64,000 nucleotides of DNA, from assembly GCA_017311315.1 (NCBI GenBank), contig CM029666.1, positions 2,348,871 through 2,412,870 of the forward strand, written 5' to 3'. The notes under the pieces were generated by a model that had not been told where the DNA came from, did no database searches, and was given only the letters and a program-made list of their open reading frames with translations. How positions within the stretch are numbered: the stretch's first letter is position 1; every line of letters begins with the position of its first letter. This DNA is from Dendrocalamus latiflorus. Lineage: Eukaryota; Streptophyta; Magnoliopsida; Poales; Poaceae. The translations under genes were made by a program, and so were the position numbers. Of this stretch, positions 36,612 through 46,975 are shown in pieces.

Positions 36612-36708
36612 TGGTTGGCACTTGAAATGGCAATTGACAAGACTAATTTTCTACGTGGAGGAGGTAATGCAACCATGGAATTCCCAATGCCTCGCAAGAC
36701 TATCGTGT
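36612..36708 (+). ncRNA. MIR2118: miR2118-like hairpin 7
   Basis: The 22-nt site 36681-36702 starts TTCCCAATGCCTCGCA. The 5' arm GGCACTTGAAATGGCAATTG (36617-36636) pairs through CTTG, A, GGCA and TTG with small bulges. The loop is about 40 nt. The 5' arm shares GAAATGG with that of hairpin 3, as expected of paralogous precursors. Confidence 0.6.
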
Positions 36709-36958
36709 GCCGTGCGTATATGTAAATTCTTGGTGATCCCTAGAACGTTCATCTACATGTCAACTGCGCTCACTACTACACCACTGGGCCTGGCTCTCCA
36801 GTACAGTACCTTCGTTCTGCACTCGTATATATCTGTCGTAGCTCTTGAGAAGACAATAATGGAACGAATGGTGTGCATTTATAGCCTAAGCCAAATTGAC
36901 CCAGCTACTGAGCCATCGGCTCAACTATCACATGGGACTAGAACGAGCCCAGTTCAAC

Positions 36959-38880
36959 TGTAACATCCCTATTTCTAGGAGCGTTATAAATCCCTCATAG
37001 CTGTCCAGAACTATTCAGCTACGAGTTACATCAATCGAGTGTACAACATTGCCAACACATGCTTAAGAATAAAAGCCAACTTTATTACAATATAGGGCTT
37101 AAAAGCCAAGTCTTACAGTAGGGCAAACGGTTATTAGATACATTACAAACAAAAGGACGCCACAGGCACGCCTAAGCGGAAGACGACCCTAATTCCACAC
37201 ATCATCTATCTCGTAGAACTCCACTTCTTCACCTTCATCGGCTTCCTCGTTGTAGGCTATTTCTGTTGATGTTTTTAGTAAGTATGAGTACAACTACCAT
37301 ACTTAACAAGTCACATGAAAATCACTAGTAACTACATGCAGGGTTCAACATGTAATGGGGAAAAGGTCTGTTATTTTATGTGGATGTAGTTTTAGTTGTA
37401 AACATGTTTTGAGCATAAAATCATAGCCTTCTATAAACATTGGGGGTTTCAAAGTTTGATTACCAGATTATCAATATTACCAAATCATTCCCAAATCTAC
37501 TTATGCTTTGTTGTTGGATTTACCCATTAAACACAGCTTCATTTACCGGAAGCACGGTATATTCGAATACTATTGGTCATGACTTTGCAAAGCTGCCCTG
37601 TTTTACCCACAAGATCTCTTAACTCGCGTGACAGAGTTAAAAAAACAAGGATGTTCACTACTCAATTCTTTATATAGTCTCCACCTAGTAGGCTTCTTCA
37701 ACAAGCTTAGGTGACCCCTCAGATCTACCCAACTAATCTCGACCTTACTATTGTGTGGATAATCGATAACCACCTTCCATACGGCCCTTCTTAACCCCTC
37801 TCATATGGACTCACACTTGGCCTCCCGCTGCCCATGTAGAGGTTCAATCGAATTTGAGCAGTTACTAGACTAGTTTTGACGTATCAACGTTTGTGGTTGG
37901 GCGATCACTATGTTCTTTACTCAGCATAAGGGTCTAGTCCTTATATTTTTCACTGAGGTAACTTCCTCCCACAAACCCATGTTCAGTGCCTCTACACTGC
38001 CATTGATTCGTAATCCTTGCCTCCACCGTAGGATAAGGTCATGGGATCCGGCCTACTTTTAAGGCCACCAGCGATCCTTGCTTACCCCAGATCCACTTTA
38101 ACAAATACCAACTCTCTTCTAAACTACCATGATTACATTATTATTATATTTAATATTACTATGTCTTGTCAAGGTGAACATGGCTATCAAATTTAACTGG
38201 GCTTTTTCAGGTGGTAGGACATAGCTAATATCATGTCATTCTAAACATTTATTGTACATAAAATAATAGTGCACAAATAACATAATGAAAGTACTGATAA
38301 ATAGATAAATAAAGGGAATGTGGGTTCAACATGATCAAAATATGTGCGACTTGCCTTACGGGTCTACGATTTCTACGAGCTCAAACTCTTCGGTGGATTG
38401 GCTTGAGCTTGGGCTTCTCCTTCTGGCTCCTGGGAAACTTCGACGTCGGGAGCTAACGCAAAAGCAATTAAAATAATTTAGTTTCATGCCCGAAGAATTG
38501 AGTTAGGAATAAAGAAATGAAATGAAGAAAGAAAATCTGAAAAATCCAAATAAATAGGGTTTTGGGCTTTTAGGAGGGTTCAAATGGTGAAATGGGCCTG
38601 AGAAATGGGTTGGCAGACTCGAAACGGTCAAAATGGGTATAAATATGTATTTTGGGTTTCGGGTGAACAATAACGGGTTGGTTATTATTCACCGTGGGCT
38701 GATACTGTTCACGGCAGGTTGGGTACGCAGATCCAACACTGTTCATGCGGGTCAGCACTATTCATCGCGGTTTTCGGTTGGTCGGGTCCGATACTGTGCT
38801 GGTGGGTCGGGCTTCAGAACCGGCGGGTCGGATGAACAGTAACATGTGGTTACTGTTCATCTTCTTCCCCGTCATAGCTA
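36959..38880. mobile_element. LTR-like repeat, ends uncertain
   Basis: Starts TGTAACATCC. It has the low-coding, moderately GC-varied character of Gypsy LTRs and ends in a block of GTGAACAGTAACG/CACTGTTCA repeats (38640-38860). No second copy, primer site or target duplication was found. It may be a solo LTR; the right end is arbitrary. Confidence 0.35.
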
Positions 38881-38967
38881 TCATTAGTTTGGAACACATG
38901 GCTTTTCAAACTACGAACCTCCTTGCATATAATCTTATCAATATATCGTACCTACTAACCAATAATA

Positions 38968-39211
38968 CTAGAAGATACCCCACGCGTTGCACTAGGAGTT
39001 TGTAGAAATGAATTTGTTGGTTGTAATGTTTGAACAAATCAAGATAAAACATGATAGAGCTTAAAAGAATTGGAAGACATGGCAACTGAGGGAACATCAA
39101 TGACACTTAATTTTCATCCAAATTTAATGAGAGAAGAGAGAAGAGAAACATAACATTGATGGTAGTTGGTGTGGATTACTTGTTTTATATATATAGTATA
39201 AATAATAGGGA
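38968..39211 (-). mobile_element. Short non-autonomous Helitron (244 bp)
   Basis: On the minus strand it starts TCCCTATTATTTATACTATA and ends CGTGGGGTATCTTCTAG after CAACG. The CTAG terminus sits next to T and the start next to A. It resembles the Helitron at 10989 only at the ends, in the typical manner of the group. Confidence 0.72.
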
Positions 39212-39487
39212 TACCATGGTGCTCAGATTCTATGATTGAGAGTTTCAATCTATGATTAAGACTTTCAATCCATGATTAAGACTTTCTATCTTGATATATT
39301 ACATATCATTGCACTTGCACACATCTAAAAGCAATCTACAGGGAGGCTTGGTGACCAGACACCACATTTTCTCATTCTTATGGGATAAGTCTGCACCACT
39401 ACAGTTCGGAATCTGACGCATGTAAACCTCCAGCTGAATGCCTGAATGTGTCTGTTTGAATGCTCTTCAGTTCATTCATCGCCCTAA

Positions 39488-39516
39488 AAAGAAAGAAAGA
39501 AAGAAAGAAAAGAAAA
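39488..39516 (+). repeat. (GAAA)n microsatellite
   Basis: AAAG/GAAA units in the first copy of the segmental duplication; other copies have only short A/G-rich tracts at this place. Confidence 0.8.
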
Positions 39517-40509
39517 GATGGGGCATTTACATTTCGCAGTACTGTACACCAACCACACTGACACGGCCGGCATGCATATAGCTCAGGTAAGGACTCCTCG
39601 AGTGTACTCATGTTCACAGCCACCATCAAACTCATCTGTGTACTACTCCCTCCATTTCGGCCTATCTGAAGTTCTGCATGAACTCTGTCTCATTAGCCCT
39701 GCTCTAAGCTCATTTTCTGATCTCCTTTTATTTTCATGGATATACGAATAGGCCTCTTGAGGATGTCTCTTGTATTTGTCCGTCGGATCTCTTTCTTATG
39801 CGTAGATAATACAGTAGCAGGTTTAGGAGGCACCGGGAATGTAGGAATGAGCCGTTTGTTTACATGACGGACAAGGCTGTCGTACGCGTGTGCAAACTGT
39901 CACTGATGACCCGAATCAAACTAAGCCACCAGCGATGTCATCAGTGCGTTCGTCCACACCGGCGACGCGGACATCGCCCTCGGTGCAGGTCTGCAACCAC
40001 CTTCTCGGCTCCGGAGTCGAGCAGGGTCGGTGTCTGTGACTTGCTTTGGTCTCCATCGCTTGCAATTGTTTGGTTGAGCTGGGCGATTTTGAATTTGGTC
40101 ACTAACCCAACTGATGAGCGCTAATTATTTCTTGATAAATTCGATGTTACTTTACTTTCATTTTAGTTTGGACTCTGCCGCTTGTAAACCTCCGGTTGAA
40201 TCCCTGAATGTGTTTGTTTCAGAACTCTTCTATCCATTCAACAGCCACAAAAAGAGAAAAATACGCGAACATTTTTTTTCAGTACTGCTCTGTACACCAA
40301 CCACGCACACATGCATATCGCTTAATTACTATGGAGGCTTGTGTTATATATTGGGACGCAAATGGCTTTAAAGAGCGCCACATGTATGCTGAGCCGATCA
40401 GATCAGGCAGGACTCCTTCCAGTGCAGTCATGTTCATAGCCATCGTCAAACTCATTTGTCCACTTTTGGGCGTACATAAGGTCTGCATGACCCTGCTAGT
40501 TGTTGCAAA

Positions 40510-41740
40510 AACGAATCAAATATAGATGGATAATAATTTTACTATATTTATTTTTATATTTTTTTCTAAATGCCGATACGAATATAGATATCTGGATGCA
40601 AATATAAATACAAATACGAAGCAAATACGAATCGAATCAAATACGATCTTGAATATTTCTCATAACATGAAAATCCTTTAAATTGTTCACACAAAATGAA
40701 CAAAAAACTGTTTCTTTGCTCTAAATATTCATGAATTCTTCGTATAGATTAAGGTTTCCTCTCTAACTCGATATATTGATGTATATGTTAATATATGATG
40801 AGCTACTAAAGTATCATGTAAATGGGTTAGGCTAAAATAGAGAATATAAGCTGCATACGACTTACTAATACGTATCTTTTGCATTTGACCTCTAAATTGG
40901 ACATATTATATATGCATTTTGATTATCTCGACGAGCCCGTCATCGTGGTGGGCTTTAATTTGGCATTTCATTTTTTTATTTTGACACATCCCCTAATAAA
41001 GCTTTTTACATGCTCTTTTTAGTTAAATTTGATATATTTATAACCGATTTATTTGCAATATATCTAGAATTAGTTAGGATTAGTGACAAAATGGTAGCAA
41101 TGATCAATAATTATGTGATAAACTAGAGAAAAAAGGGGTATAAATATTACTATAAAACTGATATTGATATGTTAAACTTTATTGTGTCATAGGATATGAA
41201 ATTGCCCTTAAAAATTTTATTATACAAATATGTGAGATGAATGATTTATTTGTTGCTGTCAACATTTAATGCGCAGTTATATGTTAGAGTCATTGAGTCA
41301 GTTATTTATCACATTAAAATATTAAAACAATTTGATGCCATGTTTTAAATAGGTGAGGCCACGAATAATTATTGGAATCCTAAAAAATAGTCGAATCCAA
41401 TCCGGTTTTGATTATAATCCGATCCAAATTCGTATCCAACATTTGTCTGGTCCATATTTGTATCCGGCGTTTGTCCGATTCGTATTTGAATTATACACAC
41501 ACAAATATGGTTTGAATACTATCCGATCTGTTTTCATCCGTACATCCCATCCTTACCAGACTTCTGATGTTTAGTGACGGCCAAAAACCGTCAGGGAAAA
41601 ACTGAATTTTCTTGATTATATATATATAGACACACACAAAAATATGGTTTGAATACTATCCGATCTGTTTTCATCCTGCATCCCATCCTTACCAGAAGGA
41701 AAAAACAGAATTTTCCTGATAGTCACCTGCCAGGAAAAAT
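40510..41740. mobile_element. AT-rich unclassified element between duplication copies
   Basis: CGAATAC/GATACGAAT words cluster at both sides (40560-40650 and 41390-41530). Inside the right part, a 65-bp segment (AATATGGTTTGAATACTATC...) is repeated at 41498-41562 and 41630-41695 with few changes. No transposase is seen. Confidence 0.4.
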
Positions 41741-42117
41741 GTTCAGTGACACACGTATGCATATCGCTTTTAGAGTACAGACTTTATGTTCATTTTAGAC
41801 AGGCGTGGCTAGTGTCACATGCATGCTGAGCCGATCAGGTCAGGCTTTGACGAATTACTTACTGCTTGTTCAAATGGAATGTATCAAGAGTAGCACCAAA
41901 CAAAGGAGACGAACAAGGTTTGTAAACATCCACCAGGCTTCCAGCTGAATGTTTTCAAGTCTCTTCAGTTCATTCATCAGCCTAAAAAAGATATAAGAAT
42001 CGGGCATTTACTTTTTCCAGTATTGTGCATCAACCACTCACAAAGGCATGCATGTTACTTGTGTCACGATTGCAGTTATGTTCATAGTCATCATCAAACT
42101 CATTTGTGTTCCATATC

Positions 42118-42408
42118 ATCTATAGACAATATTAAAGACATTTTCTATAATAGATTATCTATAAGTTGTCTATAATAGGTTATTTGTAAAATATAGGTAA
42201 CATTGATACAATGACATGAAAACCATTTATAACATGCTATTTATAGACAACATTGGTACAATAGCACGAAAGCCATTTATAGTAGACTATTTTATCACGT
42301 TTCGACCGTCTATAGAATTACAATCAACCTCTTTCTTTCCACATCAGCAAAATTCCTATGTAAGACCCCTTATAAATAGTTTATATCACTCTATTGTATA
42401 TGCCCTTA
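42118..42408. mobile_element. AT-rich MITE-like insert in duplication copy 3
   Basis: Copy 3 is interrupted between ATCAAACTCATTTGTG and AAGGTCTGCATGAC by sequence rich in TATAGACAAC and CTATAATAG words, absent from the other copies. Exact ends and target duplication were not fixed. Confidence 0.45.
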
Positions 42409-43358
42409 GGCTTATATAAGGTCTGCATGACTGCAAGTCTCCTCCCAATGTTCACAGTTCATTAGCCCTGCTCTAAGCTCGATCATGTCCAGATTTCTTT
42501 TACTTGCATGGATAGATGTTTAGGCCTTGGAGGATGTCTGCTATTGTATTTGTCTGCCATACGTCTTTCTTATGTGCACATAATATAGTAGGCTTAGGAG
42601 GTATCGAGGACGTAGGGTTGAGCTTCTAAGGTTACTAAGGATGAAGCTCTGAAGAGATATGTTGCCCAGATTTTCTAAGGCCACATAATGACTCAAGAGT
42701 GTATCAAGCATGAAGCTCTATGTAAATGAGAGCATTATCGGAAAGGAAGAAAAAAGTAAAACTATGGAAGAAGGGGTAGAGCCAAAGCCAGCCAGGCCCA
42801 GGCACGCGCTCCGACGATTAGACTTGCCGAAGCCGAAAGAGAAGGAGAGGTGTATGAATCAAGTATATCCAATATCACAAATTCAACTGAAATTCCAAAA
42901 AACAAATCCTACAATTGTACTTTTTTTGTTTTAAGTTCCTTCTCAATGTAATACTAAACAAAACAAATCAGACTGAGAAGAACAACAAGAACCAAGAGCG
43001 ATGGAAAATAGTGAGAGAACCGAGTACCTAAGCATTAGAGTTTGGACTCTGCCGCATGTAAACCTCCGGTTTGAGGCCTGAATGTCTGTTTTAAAGCCAT
43101 TCATCAGTCACAAAAGAGGGGAGAAAAATGAAGAAAAGAAAAGGACTCGGACATTGATTTATCTTTTTTTTTTGGTACTGTACTGTTCTGTACACCAACC
43201 ACGCACACATGCATATCGCTTACATGCAAGCAGCATGCTGAGCCGATCATCAAACTCATCTGTCCACTCCCTCGGCCGGCCTATCCACCCATAAAATAAA
43301 AGGCCTGCATGACTCTTCTAGTTTGCTTCCAATAGTTGGCAGAACGGCAGTCTCATTA

Positions 43359-43748
43359 GAGCAACTCCAGCAGGACCCTCATTCTACTTTTGAGGGTCAA
43401 GAGGCAAAAAAAATTCACTTCAGTATGACCCCTACTTGAGCCCTCAAAAGTAGGGGCCCCTCAAATCTCCTCCTCAAGCCCTCATTCCTGGGGTCTGGAG
43501 GGAGCCCCTACTTTTGAGGGCTCAAGTACGGGCCCTGCTGGAGTGAGTTTTTTTGCCCCTCAGCCATCAAAAGTAGGATGAGGATGAGGGTGGGTCCTAT
43601 GTGTCATCCCCTCTAAGAATGAATTTGAGAGTCCTGTTTTGAGGGCTCCTGCTAAAGTGTAGCTCAAAAAACAGAACCCTCAAAAATAGGGAGAGCTCTC
43701 AAATAAAAAGTAGGGGCCCTGTTTTGAGGGCTACTGCTGGAGTTGCTC
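43359..43748. mobile_element. Tourist-like foldback MITE (390 bp)
   Basis: The ends GAGCAACTCCAGCAG and the exact complement CTGCTGGAGTTGCTC are flanked by TTA (43356-43358, 43749-43751). Inside, CCCTCAAAAGTAGGGGC and its complement recur several times, so single strands can form long stems. It splits duplication copy 4. Confidence 0.88.
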
Positions 43749-45857
43749 TTAGTCCTGCTCTAAGCTCATTTTCTCATCTCTTATTTTTACAATGGATACA
43801 CGTATAGACCTTTATTTGAGCATTTCTTGTATTTGTCTATCAGAGATGTCATAGTGCAGTAGGTGTAGGAGGTATCGGGAAGGGAATGCATGCATGGCTG
43901 AAGAGCTTAGGACTATTTTGGAGGCCTGCATTCTGCTAGCTTCATCTGCACAAGTTTGGGAGGCGGCCGTCTGGGCAGGGCATCAGCATCGGGTCAGGGT
44001 CACCGTCTCATAGAGTGTGTTTTTAAGATAGGATCTACTAGTTAATTGTAGTACATACTATACCGACTTCATTTATATCGACAAAAACCGTACGTGAGTT
44101 TCTGTTACTCTATAATCTCTCATATAAACAGCCTAAAAGTCATAAGCCGTAGTTAAAAACTATAAGCCTCAGCCAAAAAGAACAGACCGTCTACCTAGCG
44201 CCGTACATCAGTGTCTGGTGGTGTAGTCGGCTCAATGTTTTAGCCTGCCAGCTAGTCCATCCTCCTCTATCTGTTTACCTCCCACTTTCAGTTTTGTTTT
44301 CTCCATGAAGTTGTACCTGGGTTACTTTGGATGGTAAAAGTTCAGGTCTGCCGTACGTGAGCTTACCATATAGTTTCGCTCAAAACAGAAAAACTATTTT
44401 GGATCGGATGTTGTCCATATGGTCGACGTTGAGGGAATGTCCTTGCTTATGTACATAATTCTCAACCATTTGGACTTCATACTAAAATTTCTTGCACGAG
44501 AACGGAGGTCGATAATCTCTTCGCATTTACCGGAGATGTTCCTGACTCAACTCACGTAACGAAATCGTATTTATGAGTTGTGCTTAAGAAATCGATGTAT
44601 TCCGACTGTGCAAGAAATTAGTTCTGCGGGAATTTGATGTTAGTTAACTTAAGAATTATACATGACACAACTGTATTTTCATTAGTTTGGACTCTGCCGA
44701 ATGTGTTTGCTTTAGGATCCTTCAGTAATTCGGTCCATTCATCAGTCACAGAAGAGAAAAAGACTCCGGTCTATTCAGTCTTCGGTTCATCGTCAACCAG
44801 CCACAAAAGACTGGGACACTGATTTTTTTTCCCCAGTACTGTACACCAACAACGCATGCATGCATTTCAGACAGGCCTGGTTTTAAGGAGCTAGCTTGAC
44901 ATGCGTGCTGAGCCGATCAGGTCAGGGTTTGACGAATTACTCGCAGCTTGTTCAAAGGGAATAGATTAAGAGTAGCACCAAATTAAGGAGACGAATTGAA
45001 CTAGGTTTGTAATTTGTTTGTTTGTGTTTGCCACAGCGAGCAAAGTCAACAAAAATATACCTCCACAGCGTCAGAGCTAACGTAAGTAATACGTATGTAC
45101 AGTGGCGGACCCAGGATTTTATCAAAGGGTATGTCGCACCAAAATTTTTATATGCAATTCGGTAAAACCATTTGCCAATTTGGTAAATAATTATAAAATT
45201 TACACCGTAATTCTATATACAGGCAAACCATACTTTTCATCTAGCAACACATGACCAACCAGAATTGCAATTTTTTTAATTCAAACTAATTTTACGCAGA
45301 TCCAACTACACAGTGCACACCTAGCATTGCAATCCGTTTTTTTCATTGAAATGCCAATTAGGTTATTATCTTGGATCCAATGCTATCAACTCCATTCGGT
45401 TATCCAATAGTTGACTACAATCCCACAAATACCTATTGTAATATACAACAAACCTGTAGTTTATTAGCTAGATGAGCACTCAAAAAGCCCTTATAAAGTG
45501 TGCCTGTTTGAAAACAATCTTTGACCTATTTTTAACTCAAAATACATAGTAGTATTTACTTAATCAGCTCTGCACTTGCGCAGTCCTAATGCACTAGGTT
45601 GAAATGGGCCAAAGCACACAACAGCCACATGATAACAAAGTAGATACAAAAAGAACAAGCATACTCTGGCTCTAATGCTATGAATATTCATCAGTACAAT
45701 TACCTTGCAACCTAATAGCGAGAACAGATGAGCTGATGCAATCACGCATGCACACCTGAAGGGCAACAGATGCACCATTGATATCAACTTAAATACTGTA
45801 GCAAGGTACCGGGTTCGTGAAAGAAACATCCATTCCTCATCTCAAACGCATCTCTAA

Positions 45858-46133
45858 GGGCATCTGTAGTGTATATAACCCAAGGGGCCTTAAGGTGGGT
45901 CCCATCTAAACCTTAAGGCTGACTCCATAGTGTATATAACCCAAGGGGCCTTAAGACGGTCCCACTTGGCAGATAAAGAAAAATTGTATTCTAATGCTTG
46001 TGGCCAGGTCTTTAGCTTGAGGACCAGCCTTAAGCCTTTTTTGCTTATAGCCTGCTTAAGGTCACCCCTGTAATGTATAAGGTTGACCTTAAGGTAGCTT
46101 AAGACCCTCTATTTTCATACACTACAGATACCC
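45858..46133. mobile_element. Tourist-like MITE (276 bp)
   Basis: The ends GGGCATCTGTAGTGTAT and, inverted, GGGTATCTGTAGTGTAT differ at one base. TAA flanks both sides (45855-45857, 46134-46136). An internal GTGTATATAACCCAAGG block is duplicated. It lies in the 3'-UTR-like part of the captured gene fragment. Confidence 0.85.
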
Positions 46134-46245
46134 TAATAGTGATATAGGCACTACTAATCATCAGCGGAGGAAATCACAAATAATTTCCTACGAAGTGCCA
46201 AAATAGCAGCAATTCTTGGTGGATCTTAAGCGCGGGGCCAACACC

Positions 46246-46644
46246 TTACTCCTCGGCCGGAGCCGGAGCCGGAGCAGTCGCCGACGAGGCCTCCGACTCC
46301 GACGCGCTCGCCTCCGCAGGAGCCGCCGGAGCCGCGACGGCGGCGGCACGGGACTTGGCGAGTTCGAGCAGGCGGCGGCTGACCTCCTTGGAGTAGGCCT
46401 GGAGGACCTCGATCCCTTCCTCGACTGAGGCCGAGGCGGCGGCGGGGGACTGGGAGGTGGCGGCGACGGCCTCGGCCTCGACGGCGGCGGCGGCGCGCTC
46501 GGCCTCGGGCTCCGGGACAGCGTCGTAGCGCTGGGAGAGGACGCTGGGCGCAGCCAGCGTCTGCACGAGGCGGCGCACCACAGCATCGCGCGTGCGCTGC
46601 GACGACGGCCACTCGAGACCACCCGCTCGCCGCTTCCTCGTCGC
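46246..46644 (-). pseudogene. MAF1: Captured WPP-domain (MAF1-type) gene fragment
   Basis: The minus strand reads GGLEWPSSQRTRDAVVRRL, then AAPSVLSQRYDAVPEPEAE, then ASVEEGIEVLQAYSKEVSRR and LLELAKSRAAA, ending PAPAEE and a stop. This is the WPP domain of MFP1-attachment-factor proteins, which target the plant nuclear envelope. The defining Trp-Pro-Pro is Trp-Pro-Ser, with residues missing before it. The N-terminus is absent: the frame reaches only the duplicated octamer of the inner hAT. A 3'-UTR-like tail extends left to about 45500. It is probably not functional. Confidence 0.8.
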
Positions 46645-46975
46645 CTCCGACCCAATGTTCTAAATAGCGGGCTAAGCACCTTAGCGGCTGCCTCTCCCAA
46701 AGGCTAAGAAAGGCTATAGCGGGTTAAATAGCGAGCTAAGCCATTTAGCGACTGACCAAAAAATATGTCAAGCATCAGGTAATTTTACACATAATAAACA
46801 TAGAAGGGGAAGACATTACAAATACCAATTACCAACTAATAGTGACAGATAGTTCAAAGTCTTACTAACACATCAGATCATAGCTTCATAGTTCATACAT
46901 GATACATCACATAGACACATACACACATGAGTTCAAAGTTCAAACAAAGTTGACAGACATTACACTATATGAGTT

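Larger units (their letters stand above)
39391..45010 (+). repeat. Five-copy diverged segmental duplication
   Basis: Related segments start near 39391, 40155, 41740, 43040 and 44680. Shared landmarks in order are: ACTCTGCCGCATGTAAACCTCC, TTCATTCATC, CAGTACTGTACACCAACCACGC, ATGCATATCGCTT, GCTGAGCCGATCAGGTCAGG, ATCAAACTCAT, CCTGCTCTAAGCTCA (some shown in part) and GTATTTGTC. Not all copies keep every landmark. Later insertions split copies 3 and 4. No protein frame is conserved between copies. Confidence 0.8.

Noticed and set aside
36959..38880. Complete Gypsy element
   Set aside because: No second LTR, primer site, coding domain or target duplication; kept only as an LTR-like block.
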